Below are positions 7,581 through 15,448 of a stretch of 32,374 bases of DNA, in pieces. Source of the stretch: Defluviitaleaceae bacterium (GTDB lineage Bacteria; Bacillota; Clostridia; Lachnospirales; WQUN01); contig WQSG01000033.1 of the NCBI GenBank assembly GCA_009788055.1, positions 1 through 32,374 on the forward strand. Reading direction: 5' to 3'. The notes under the pieces are model-generated. The model had not been told where the DNA came from, did no database searches, and saw only the letters and a program-made list of their open reading frames with translations. How positions within the stretch are numbered: position 1 is the stretch's first letter; each line of letters opens with the position of its first letter. The translations under genes were made by a program, and so were the position numbers.

Positions 7581-9382
7581 GGTTGCACCGCCCCTGCAAG
7601 TGCATCTGCTGCCGCTTCTATGGAGAAAATTTGTGCGGGAAAACGCGGGTCTTTTTCGTTAAGGCGCGTCATAAGCCGCAAAATTTGCGGCACGTCCAGC
7701 CCGATTTTCTTTAGAAATTCGCTCTGCCCCTGTCGCGCAAAAATTTCCGACGGCGTTCCGTCACACACTATGCGGCTTTCGTTCATCACGATAACGCGGT
7801 CGGTAAGCCGCGCCGCGTCGTCCATGCTGTGCGAAACCAGTACCACCGTGATGCCCAGTGCCTTGTGCATCTTTTTTATTTGCGCGAAAATATTTTCTCT
7901 GCCGCGTGGGTCCAGCCCTGCGGCGGGTTCGTCCAGTATAAGAATTTCGGGGCGCATTGCCAAAACGCCTGCGATTGCGGCGCGGCGTTTCTGCCCGCCC
8001 GAAAGTTCAAAGGGCGATTTTTCGTAATGTTTTTCGGAAAGCCCGACGGCTTCCAATGCTTCAATCGTTTGGCGGTGGATGTCCTCTTCCGAAAGCCCCA
8101 TGCGTGTAGGGCCAAATGCGACGTCTTTGTATATCGTGGCTTCAAAAAGCTGATGCTCAGGATATTGAAAAACCAACCCCACTCGTTGCCTAATTTCCTT
8201 GAGGGATTTTTTGCTTGCGTGGATATTTTCGCCGTCAAAAAAGATTTCGCCCGCCGTGGGTTTTAACAACGCGTTAAAATGCTGGATTAACGTGCTTTTT
8301 CCCGACCCCGTATGACCGATTATCGTTAGCATTTCCCCTTTGAAAATTTGCAGGCTGATATCGGAAAGCGCGGCTTTTTCAAAAACGGAATTGGCATTGT
8401 ATACGTGCGATACGTTTTTAAGTTCTAGAATAGGCGCGGATTTTTGCGCGGCGGCAGGTGACGCTTGCTCTCCCTGTGAACCGGCCTCGCAGATGGGTGA
8501 CGCTTGTGCGGAGCGTGAACCGTTCACGGCTTCGAGAGAACGCGACCCCACCGCAGATGTATAAGCGGCGATAAAATTATCTATGGTGATTATGTCTTGG
8601 GGCATGGGTACGCCGCGCTTTTTTAGTTCAAATGCAAGCTCGGTGACGTTCGGCACGCCAAGTTTAAGTTCCGTCATTTTTTCTACGTTGGCGAAAATTT
8701 TTTGCGGTTCGTCATCCATTACAACCTTGCCTTCGTCCATCACAATAATGCGGTTTGTTCGCGCCGCCTCTTCCATGAAGTGCGTGATTAAAATAATTGT
8801 GATGCCTTGCTCGCGATTAAGCCGCGTGATGGTTTCCATTACTTCGCGGCGGCCGGAAGGGTCTAACATGGCGGAAGGTTCGTCCAGAACAATGCAACTT
8901 GGGCGCATTGCAAGCACCCCCGCAATGGCAACCCGTTGCTTCTGCCCGCCCGAAAGATGGTGCGGCGGCGCGGCGGCGTACTTGCTCATCCTAACAATGG
9001 CTAGGGTTTCGTCCACGCGTTCGCGGATTTCCGTTGGGCAAACGCCCAAGTTTTCTGGCCCAAAGGCAACGTCTTCTTCAACTATCGTTGCTATGATTTG
9101 GTTGTCGGGGTTCTGGAAAACCATGCCCACAGACTGCCTGATTTCCCATGTATTTTCCGGGTCTTTTGTGTCGCGCCCGCCAACCCAAAGCGTACCTTCC
9201 GTTGGCGCAAGAAGGGCGTTCAAGTGCCGCGCCAAAGTAGACTTGCCGGAGCCGTTATGCCCCAAGACGGCAACAAATTCGCCCGCGTTAATTTTCACAT
9301 TAACGTCGCGCAATGCGGCACGGGTTTGTTCGGAAGCGTCATAGGCTTCGTATTTAAAGGTCAAATTTTCGCTGTTTATCAT
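7577..9382 (-). CDS. ecfA: Fused EcfA1-EcfA2 energy-coupling factor ATPase
   Basis: One 601-aa polypeptide carries both ABC ATPases that power ECF uptake. Domain 1 (about 1-245) is EcfA1-like, with Walker [10 protein letters not shown] (41-49), Q-loop FQNPDNQ, signature LSGGQKQR and Walker B CIVLDEPS. Domain 2 (about 312-601) is EcfA2-like, with [37 protein letters not shown] and [12 protein letters not shown]. The order matches the usual ecfA1-ecfA2 gene order, but here they are joined by a linker (about 250-310) rich in Ala, Ser and Gln that contains a duplicated segment. Both halves keep all catalytic motifs. The start is the ATG at 9382; the frame stays open upstream but that part has no ABC homology and covers the divergent prmA start. 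The ribosome site AAGGGA is unusually close to the ATG. Confidence 0.92.
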   Translation of the reverse strand: MINSENLTFKYEAYDASEQTRAALRDVNVKINAGEFVAVLGHNGSGKSTLARHLNALLAPTEGTLWVGGRDTKDPENTWEIRQSVGMVFQNPDNQIIATIVEEDVAFGPENLGVCPTEIRERVDETLAIVRMSKYAAAPPHHLSGGQKQRVAIAGVLAMRPSCIVLDEPSAMLDPSGRREVMETITRLNREQGITIILITHFMEEAARTNRIIVMDEGKVVMDDEPQKIFANVEKMTELKLGVPNVTELAFELKKRGVPMPQDIITIDNFIAAYTSAVGSRSLEAVNGSRSAQASPICEAGSQGEQASPAAAQKSAPILELKNVSHVYNANSVFEKAALSDISLQIFKGEMLTIIGHTGSGKSTLIQHFNALLKPTAGEIFFDGENIHASKKSLKEIRQRVGLVFQYPEHQLFEATIYKDVAFGPTRMGLSEEDIHRQTIEALEAVGLSEKHYEKSPFELSGGQKRRAAIAGVLAMRPEILILDEPAAGLDPRGRENIFAQIKKMHKALGITVVLVSHSMDDAARLTDRVIVMNESRIVCDGTPSEIFARQGQSEFLKKIGLDVPQILRLMTRLNEKDPRFPAQIFSIEAAADALAGAVQP

Positions 9383-9511
9383 TCCCTTATGATAGCACAA
9401 ATGATGGAAAAAAGGTATAATTCTTAGGAATAGTTCTTGGCTTTTTAATCTTGAAGATTGAGAAGTGCAAACACATACTTGCAAAATACAATATCTAAAA
9501 TTGAGGTGCGC

Positions 9512-10516
9512 ATGGAGTGGACAAAAGTTGAAGTGCAAACAACCGCCTTTGGCGCGGAAGTTGTGACAGGAGTATTGCTGGACAACAATATCGTTGGGGC
9601 AGAAATGGTTAATGCGCAAGAACGGGTGCGGCATCTTACGGAGGTCGCGCATACGTGGGACTACGCGGAAGACGGATTGCTGGACGCAGACGGCGACGAC
9701 GTTTTTGTTATTTTTTACGTGACGAAAGACGAACGCGGCGCGGCACTTCTTGCGGATGTGCGGGAAGCCCTTGCGGGACTGAAAGCCCATGAAGCGGACG
9801 GACTAAGCTTTGGCACGTTGGCAATAAAAACCGAACACGCAAACGATAAAACTTGGCTGGATGAATGGAAAAAGCATTTCAAGCCGTTTAATATCGGGCG
9901 GGTTGTGATTGTGCCGCAATGGGAAAATTACACCGCCGCAGACGGCGTGGACGAAATCATTTTCAAAATCGACCCCGGAACTGCCTTTGGCACGGGGCAA
10001 CACCAAACCACGCGGCTATGCATTTTAGCGTTGCAGGAATATCTGCGCGGCGACGAAAGTAACGCGCCCCCCAAAGTTTTGGACATAGGGTGCGGCAGTG
10101 GGATTCTTTCGATTATCGCATTGTTGCTTGGCGCGGGTGAGGTTTTTGCTTGCGATATCGACCCTGCGGGTGCGATTGCCGCAACAAAAAATAATGCCGC
10201 ACTAAACGGCATAAACTTGGCGAAATTGCAAATCCGCGCAGGCGACGCGCTTGCTTGCGAGAAACTTCGCGCTGAAATTTGCCGCAATAAATATGAAGTG
10301 ATTGTTGCAAACATTGTTGCCGACGTAGTGATTGGGCTTGTGCCTTTCGCAAAGGAACGGTTGACGCAAAACGGAGTGTTTATCGCGTCGGGCATAATTG
10401 ACGACCGCGCAGGTGAAGTCTTGGGAGTGTTTGCGGCAAACAAAATGGAAATCATACAAAAATTTGAGTTTGAAGGCTGGGTTTGTATCGTGGGAAAACA
10501 GGCGGTGTGCGCGTGA
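9512..10516 (+). CDS. prmA: Ribosomal protein L11 methyltransferase PrmA
   Basis: A 334-aa SAM-dependent methyltransferase that trimethylates ribosomal protein L11 at the N-terminus and lysines. An N-terminal substrate-recognition domain (about 1-110) leads to the motif [13 protein letters not shown], which is specific to PrmA. The Rossmann fold follows, with [13 protein letters not shown] (about 190) and the acidic loop [18 protein letters not shown] is the family's catalytic-site loop. The length is slightly above the usual 295-315 aa. The ATG at 9512 has TTGAGGTG just upstream; an in-frame ATG at 9458 has no ribosome site. Its 3' end overlaps the cysteine desulfurase by four bases. Confidence 0.93.
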   Translation: MEWTKVEVQTTAFGAEVVTGVLLDNNIVGAEMVNAQERVRHLTEVAHTWDYAEDGLLDADGDDVFVIFYVTKDERGAALLADVREALAGLKAHEADGLSFGTLAIKTEHANDKTWLDEWKKHFKPFNIGRVVIVPQWENYTAADGVDEIIFKIDPGTAFGTGQHQTTRLCILALQEYLRGDESNAPPKVLDIGCGSGILSIIALLLGAGEVFACDIDPAGAIAATKNNAALNGINLAKLQIRAGDALACEKLRAEICRNKYEVIVANIVADVVIGLVPFAKERLTQNGVFIASGIIDDRAGEVLGVFAANKMEIIQKFEFEGWVCIVGKQAVCA

Positions 10517-11631
10517 AAAAGCTGAATATTTATTTTGACAATGCCGCAACAACGCCGCCCCGCGCCCGCGAAGAAAGTGCCTCGCATTTTCACGGCAACC
10601 CCTCGTCTCCGCATGGGCTGGGCATTTCTACGGAGCGTGCGTTAATCGCCGCCCGCAAGGAAATGGCAGGGCTTCTTTCCTGCCGCGAAAACGAAATTAT
10701 TTTCACGTCGGGCGGTACAGAGTCCAACAACTTGGCGTTGCTTGGTTTCGCGCTGGCAAACAAGCGGCAGAGCATACAAATTTTTGCCGCCCCGTGGGAG
10801 CATCCATCCGTGCTGGAGCCGTTACGTTTTGCGCAGGAATTTGGGATTGCGGAAACAATCACCGCGCCGTTAGCGACTTTGCGCGAACGCGTAAAAAATT
10901 CACGCGGAATAAATCTCGTGAGCATATCGCAGGTTTCCCACGAAACGGGGGATATCTTTGACGTTGCAGAAATCGCGGCGGAGTTGAAACGCGAAAACCC
11001 AAAAACCATCATTCACGTGGACGGCGTTCAGGGGTTCTGCAAGGAAAAAATTGACCTTGCGAACATTGATATGTACTCATTCAGCGGGCATAAAATCCAC
11101 GGCGCGGCAGGGGTCGGCGGGCTTTTTGTGAAAAGCGGCGTTAGACTTGTACCGCTTTTGCATGGCGGCGGGCAAGAAAATGGTATCCGCGCAGGCACGG
11201 AAAACGTGGGCGGCATTTTACAGACGGTATCCGCCGCCGCACAGCTTCACGCCCTACGTGACGAAAACCACAGCCACGCCGCCGCCATAAAATCCGAACT
11301 TGCCCAACTAAAAACCGACTTGCCCGACGTCCTCGAAAACGCCCTTGGTAGCACCTCACCCTACATTCTAAATCTCAGTTTCCTTGGAATCAAGGGCGAA
11401 ACCCTAGTTCACCTACTATCCGACAAGGGCATTTACGCTTCCATGGGCGCGGCTTGCCGCTCTCGCAAAAAGCAAAAATCCATCCTAGAAACCATGGGCT
11501 TCTCAAAAGAACGCGCAGAATCCGCAGTCCGTTTCAGCTTCTCCCACTTAAACACCATCCAAGAAGCCACCACCGCAAAGCAAATAATAATAGACAGCGT
11601 ATCCCAAATGCGCAGGGTGCTACAACGATAA
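10513..11631 (+). CDS. Cysteine desulfurase (NifS/IscS class V aminotransferase)
   Basis: A 372-aa PLP enzyme that converts L-cysteine to L-alanine and a protein-bound persulfide. It begins [15 protein letters not shown] as in this family, has TSGGTESNNLAL for cofactor binding, and carries the PLP lysine K194 in SFSGHKIHG. The active-site loop cysteine is C315 in GAACRSRKKQKS, where many homologs have SACSS. The GTG at 10513 is chosen as start because it matches the family N-terminus and overlaps the prmA stop (GTGA); an ATG at 10483 would add residues foreign to the family. The next gene on the strand is thiI, so its likely job is to give sulfur to ThiI. Confidence 0.92.
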   Translation: MKKLNIYFDNAATTPPRAREESASHFHGNPSSPHGLGISTERALIAARKEMAGLLSCRENEIIFTSGGTESNNLALLGFALANKRQSIQIFAAPWEHPSVLEPLRFAQEFGIAETITAPLATLRERVKNSRGINLVSISQVSHETGDIFDVAEIAAELKRENPKTIIHVDGVQGFCKEKIDLANIDMYSFSGHKIHGAAGVGGLFVKSGVRLVPLLHGGGQENGIRAGTENVGGILQTVSAAAQLHALRDENHSHAAAIKSELAQLKTDLPDVLENALGSTSPYILNLSFLGIKGETLVHLLSDKGIYASMGAACRSRKKQKSILETMGFSKERAESAVRFSFSHLNTIQEATTAKQIIIDSVSQMRRVLQR

Positions 11632-11639
11632 ATTTAAAA

Positions 11640-11825
11640 CCTTGGGGCTCTGCCCCAAAACCCCGGAAACTTTTGAAAAAGTTTCATCAAAACTTTAACT
11701 CAAAACCGCGCGTACGCGCGGTTTTGGGATTACGATATGGCTTATCACTAGTCCAAATTTAAAGTTTTTGTTCAAACTTTTTTCAAAAAGTTTGCGGGGT
11801 TCGGGGCAGAGCCCCGAGAACTTTT
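11640..11825. repeat. Composite intergenic inverted-repeat element, copy B
   Basis: The left arm (11640-11697) contains GGGGCTCTGCCCC and AAACTTTTGAAAAAGTTT. A palindromic terminator follows at 11702-11725, then the core TTATCACTAGTC (11742-11753), then a right arm (11759-11825) ending GGGGCAGAGCCCCGAGAAC. The right arm, read on the other strand, is homologous to the left arm, so the element is one long imperfect inverted repeat. It separates the cysteine desulfurase from thiI. Confidence 0.85.
11702..11725. terminator. Perfect palindromic terminator inside repeat copy B
   Basis: A 24-base perfect palindrome: AAAACCGCGCGT followed by its exact reverse complement. The A and T runs allow termination from both strands. 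It is placed 70 bases after the cysteine desulfurase stop codon. Confidence 0.75.
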
Positions 11826-11846
11826 ATAATAATAGAGGAGAAAAAA

Positions 11847-13034
11847 ATGAAAACAGTGCTATTGGTAAAATACGGAGAGATATCTTTGAGGAAGGGCAAC
11901 AGGGCGTTTTTTGAGCATAGGTTGCTGGATGCGATACGGCATAATTTGAAGGGGCTTGGCGGGATTAGGGTGATGAGGGAGCAAGGGCGTTTTCTGGTTG
12001 AGAGTGTGGAGGGCGACTTGGATGTTGGTGCGGTGCTTCCAAGGATAAGGCATATCTTTGGCATTGCGGGATTTTGTCATGCTGTTAAAACGGGAGAACG
12101 TGATATAAAGGGGCTTTGTGCGGTTGGGGTGGAGTTTTTTGTTAAACAGTTAAACACGTTAAACGGTGTTAAACATGGGACGTTTAGGGTGGAAACTAAG
12201 CGGAGCGATAAGAATTATCCGATGACTTCAACGGCGATTTCTGCGGCGATTGGCGAGGCCGTTTTAGATGCGGGTGTCGAGCTTGCGGTGGATTTGTACA
12301 AGCCTGATATTACGCTGTGGGTGGAAATTCGCAATGATGTCTATTTTTATGTAAACAGCGAGAGTGGCGAGGGCGGTTTGCCGTATGGTGCATCGGGAAA
12401 GGGCGTGTTGCTTCTTTCGGGTGGTTTCGACAGCCCTGTTGCGGGTTATTTGACGGCGCGGCGCGGGGTAGAAATTGTTGCGGTGTATTTCCATTCTCCG
12501 CCATTTGTTTCGGAACGGGCGCAGGACAAGGTGATGGATTTGACGCGGCAGTTGGCAAAATACACGGGCGGCGCAACGCTGTGTGTTGTTCCGTTCACGG
12601 ATATTCAGGTGTTTCTTAAGGAGAATGTTTCGGAGGTAAAACTTACCATTTTTTTGAAACGCGCAATGCTTCACATTGCAAGCCGCTTGGCAGAAAAAGA
12701 AAAGGCACTTTGCCTTGTTACAGGCGACTCTATCGGGCAGGTTGCAAGCCAGACAATTCACAGCTTGGCGGCAATGGAAACTGCCGCCGCTTTCCCTGTG
12801 TTGCGTCCGCTTGCGGCAATGGACAAGCAAAGCATTATTGATATCGCAAAAAAAATTGGCACATACGACATCTCCGTTCGTCCGTATGAAGACTGTTGCA
12901 CCGTTTTTGTGGCAAAGCACCCCGAGAATAAACCAAACAAAGCCGCAATAGAAAAAATAGAAACGCGTTTCGCAGACGAACTTGCCGCAATGGTTGACAC
13001 TGCGCTAAACGCGGCAGAATTTCATAAGGTGTGA
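11847..13034 (+). CDS. thiI: tRNA 4-thiouridine synthase ThiI
   Basis: A 395-aa enzyme that adenylates U8 of tRNA and replaces its oxygen with sulfur received as persulfide. It has an N-terminal ferredoxin-like region and THUMP domain (about 1-165). The PP-loop ATPase domain follows, with LLLSGGFDSPVAGY at about 187 and the motif TGDSIGQVASQT. There is no C-terminal rhodanese domain, as is normal in Firmicutes; the catalytic cysteine should be in YEDCCTVF (about 347). The ATG at 11847 has GAGGAG at 11835-11840. It lies downstream of the sulfur donor gene, with repeat copy B between them. Confidence 0.95.
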   Translation: MKTVLLVKYGEISLRKGNRAFFEHRLLDAIRHNLKGLGGIRVMREQGRFLVESVEGDLDVGAVLPRIRHIFGIAGFCHAVKTGERDIKGLCAVGVEFFVKQLNTLNGVKHGTFRVETKRSDKNYPMTSTAISAAIGEAVLDAGVELAVDLYKPDITLWVEIRNDVYFYVNSESGEGGLPYGASGKGVLLLSGGFDSPVAGYLTARRGVEIVAVYFHSPPFVSERAQDKVMDLTRQLAKYTGGATLCVVPFTDIQVFLKENVSEVKLTIFLKRAMLHIASRLAEKEKALCLVTGDSIGQVASQTIHSLAAMETAAAFPVLRPLAAMDKQSIIDIAKKIGTYDISVRPYEDCCTVFVAKHPENKPNKAAIEKIETRFADELAAMVDTALNAAEFHKV

Positions 13035-13052
13035 ACACGAAAGTATGTTCCG

Positions 13053-13081
13053 TTGACACCTGACATAGACGGGTATAGAAT
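13053..13081 (+). promoter_or_regulatory. Promoter of the secreted cohesin/dockerin protein gene
   Basis: TTGACA (13053-13058) and TAGAAT (13076-13081) are separated by exactly 17 bases, 51 bases before the start codon. The same pair of boxes with the same spacing drives the pyrophosphatase gene. Confidence 0.75.
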
Positions 13082-13131
13082 TGCCGAATCTTCAAAAAAA
13101 ATGCAGTAAAATACAGAGGGGGAGTACGAAT

Positions 13132-15363
13132 ATGTACAAGAAAGGAGCGCGTGTTGTCACAACCGCGCTGAGTGTTTTGATGGTGTTTATGATGCCGGCG
13201 TTGCCGATAGCGGCAGAAACCTACATCGAGTACGAAAGATATGAAGAGTATGAAAATTACGAAGAGTATGGATTAATCAAGCCGATGAACACGGGTGTGA
13301 ATATGGCAACCCTATCCGCAGGGCAAAGCGGTAACGGGTGGACAACAAACGGCACGGTTCTTACATTAACAGGTAACACATCTGCCGCGCCGATTGTAAT
13401 TACAGGCACAGTATCAAATGGCAGACGCATTGAAGTACAAAGCGGTGCGGCGGCATTTATTACGCTGAACGGTGTATCTGTCACAGGGCTTGATGAGTTG
13501 CAATCACCGCTGTTATTAAACAGCGGCGCGGAGTTGACGCTCACATTGCAGGGCGTTAACACTCTTACGGCGGGAGAGAGGGGCGCGGGTATAGAAGTCT
13601 CGTATGGTACCGCGCTTACCGTTGGAGGAACAGGTAGTTTAACCGTGCGGGGCGGTATGCAAAGCGCGGGTATAGGTGGCAGTGTTGGGCAATCCGCGGG
13701 TACGATTACCATAAACAGCGGTACGGTAACGGCTGTGGGCGGCAATGGTGGTGCGGGCATTGGAAGCGGTCTTTCGTTAAACACATGGAGTCCGCTTAAT
13801 GCGGGCAACATTACCATAAACGGCGGCACGATAACAGCAACAGGCGGCTCAAGCGGCGCAGGCATTGGCGGCGGCTCAAACGGCGGCGATGGCTTCATTA
13901 CCATAACAGGTGGTTTCGTTGAGGCAACAGGCGGTGCGGGCGGCGCGGGTATCGGCGGCGGAGCTGTTGGGGGAAGCAATAATATAAGTGGCGGTACAAT
14001 TAACATAAGTGGCGGCACCGTAATTGCAAGCAGTGCAACGACAGGACACGGTGCAGGAATTGGCGGCGGAAACAGCGGCGGCAACGGCAACGGAAGCGGC
14101 GGAAATATCACCATCAGCGGTGACGCAAACGTAACCGCACAAAGCGACTCGGGCAATGGCTCGGGTATTGGTGGCGGTGGCGGTTCAAGCGGTAATGGCG
14201 GCGATGGCGGAAATATTACAATAAGCGGAAACGCGATTGTAAATGCACAGGGCGGCAGGGGAAGTGCCGTAGGTTCGGGAGGGTTTGGCGGCGCGGGTAT
14301 TGGTGGCAGCAGTTCGGGTGCGGCGGCAAATGTGACCATAAGCGGCGGAACTGTGAATGCGACAGGTCGTGGCAGAGCCCCCGGTATCGACGACCCCGAT
14401 ATTGATTTTACAGGCAATCCTAATCCAAATATTACCATGTCGGGATTGTACTTGGTTACGTTCAACCCGAATGGCGGTGAGGGAACAATGTTGCCGCGTA
14501 CAGCAACCGTCGGCAGTGATTTCGTAATCCCCGCGAACACATTTACCCGTGAGTATTACACATTTGCGGGCTGGAACACTAATGCGGGCGGCGACGGAAC
14601 GGCCTATTCGGACGCGGCAACAATAAGCGACATCCAAGAAAGCATCATGCTTTTCGCGCAATGGACAGGTACGGCGATAACCATACCGCCTACAAACGGC
14701 AATGGTAATGAAGGCAGTGCGGTTGTTTCAATTTCCACCGCCTTCGCAAACCCCGACGACAGTAATGTGCAAGTTCATGTGCGCATCACAAACAACCACG
14801 GTTTTGCGTCCATGCTTATGCGTTTTGAATTTCCCCGAGAACTTACTCTAACGGGGTACTCTCTTGCTTCTTCCGACCTGTACCAAAACTTTAAAGCCCC
14901 TTATGATTTTGCCGCTCTTGGCAATTACGTTTACATGGGCTGGGCGGGAAGAACCGAAAATATCACCCGCGAAGGCACATTATTTACCCTCATATTTTCT
15001 GTTTGCGCAGACGCGCCTTCCGTTGCAACATTCCCTGTAACCGCTACTTTCGCAGACTACGCAGAACTTGATATGCACATTTCAGACGGCGCGGTGCGCG
15101 TTTGGCCTGTGATAAGGGGCGATGTTGGCGGTGCGGGACGAGTAACGTCTGCAAGTGCTACCATTCTTGCCCGCCACATAGTTGGCCACAACGTAGCAAT
15201 CGACTTGCGCGCCGCAGATGTAAACTGCGACGGCGTTGTAAACACCGATGACCTAATCCGCCTTTCACGTACCCTTGTGGGTCACTTCCACACGCTTTGC
15301 CCGTGCGACCCATGCGGTAACTGCGACTCGTGCGGGCATTTAAGATTAGACCCAACGCCTTAA
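13132..15363 (+). CDS. Secreted glycine-rich repeat protein with InlB-like, cohesin-like and dockerin domains
   Basis: A 743-aa exported protein. A signal peptide (1 to about 29, ending PIAA) is followed by a short Tyr/Glu-rich stretch. From about 60 to 425 there are repeated strands such as NITINGGTITATGG and GAGIGGG, which suggest a beta-helix or beta-roll. An InlB B-repeat-like module (about 438-510) holds FNPNGG and YYTFAGWNT. A cohesin-like domain (about 529-660) and a dockerin-like pair (660-718) follow; the first Ca2+ loop DVGGAGRVTSAS is degenerate, the second DVNCDGVVNTDD is canonical. The protein ends in a Cys-rich tail CPCDPCGNCDSCGH. The plan fits a cell-surface scaffold or adhesin. 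Start: ATG 13132 with GAGGGGGAG upstream. Confidence 0.82.
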   Translation: MYKKGARVVTTALSVLMVFMMPALPIAAETYIEYERYEEYENYEEYGLIKPMNTGVNMATLSAGQSGNGWTTNGTVLTLTGNTSAAPIVITGTVSNGRRIEVQSGAAAFITLNGVSVTGLDELQSPLLLNSGAELTLTLQGVNTLTAGERGAGIEVSYGTALTVGGTGSLTVRGGMQSAGIGGSVGQSAGTITINSGTVTAVGGNGGAGIGSGLSLNTWSPLNAGNITINGGTITATGGSSGAGIGGGSNGGDGFITITGGFVEATGGAGGAGIGGGAVGGSNNISGGTINISGGTVIASSATTGHGAGIGGGNSGGNGNGSGGNITISGDANVTAQSDSGNGSGIGGGGGSSGNGGDGGNITISGNAIVNAQGGRGSAVGSGGFGGAGIGGSSSGAAANVTISGGTVNATGRGRAPGIDDPDIDFTGNPNPNITMSGLYLVTFNPNGGEGTMLPRTATVGSDFVIPANTFTREYYTFAGWNTNAGGDGTAYSDAATISDIQESIMLFAQWTGTAITIPPTNGNGNEGSAVVSISTAFANPDDSNVQVHVRITNNHGFASMLMRFEFPRELTLTGYSLASSDLYQNFKAPYDFAALGNYVYMGWAGRTENITREGTLFTLIFSVCADAPSVATFPVTATFADYAELDMHISDGAVRVWPVIRGDVGGAGRVTSASATILARHIVGHNVAIDLRAADVNCDGVVNTDDLIRLSRTLVGHFHTLCPCDPCGNCDSCGHLRLDPTP

Positions 15364-15371
15364 TTTATTGT

Positions 15372-15400
15372 TTGACAAAACACCCCTCAAGGCGTAGAAT
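15372..15400 (+). promoter_or_regulatory. Promoter of the membrane pyrophosphatase gene
   Basis: TTGACA (15372-15377) and TAGAAT (15395-15400), spacer 17. It starts nine bases after the stop codon of the upstream gene, which shows that hppA has its own promoter. Confidence 0.8.
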
Positions 15401-15448
15401 TGCAATGCTCTAAGAATATTTCTTCTAAAAGAGAAGGGGATGTTAAGA

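Noticed and set aside
6715..7605. Minus-strand open frame of 296 codons over ecfT.
   Set aside because: It overlaps ecfT in another frame, is rich in Arg, His and Pro without a fold pattern, and has no ribosome site; ecfT has clear family motifs.
9416..9421. TATAAT upstream of prmA as its promoter.
   Set aside because: The -10 box is perfect, but no convincing -35 box is found at 16-18 bases, so I did not list it as a feature.
9383..9790. Upstream extension of the fused EcfA frame by about 136 codons.
   Set aside because: It has no ABC similarity, covers the start region of the divergent prmA gene, and the family start with a ribosome site is at 9382.
11825..11830. TATAAT just before thiI as a promoter -10 box.
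   Set aside because: No -35 box lies 16-18 bases upstream, and the transcript would start inside the ribosome site of thiI.
13257..14540. Long open frame (427 codons) on the minus strand, very rich in Pro and Ala.
   Set aside because: It is the mirror of the GC-rich glycine repeats of the secreted protein on the plus strand; it has no ribosome site and no recognisable domain.
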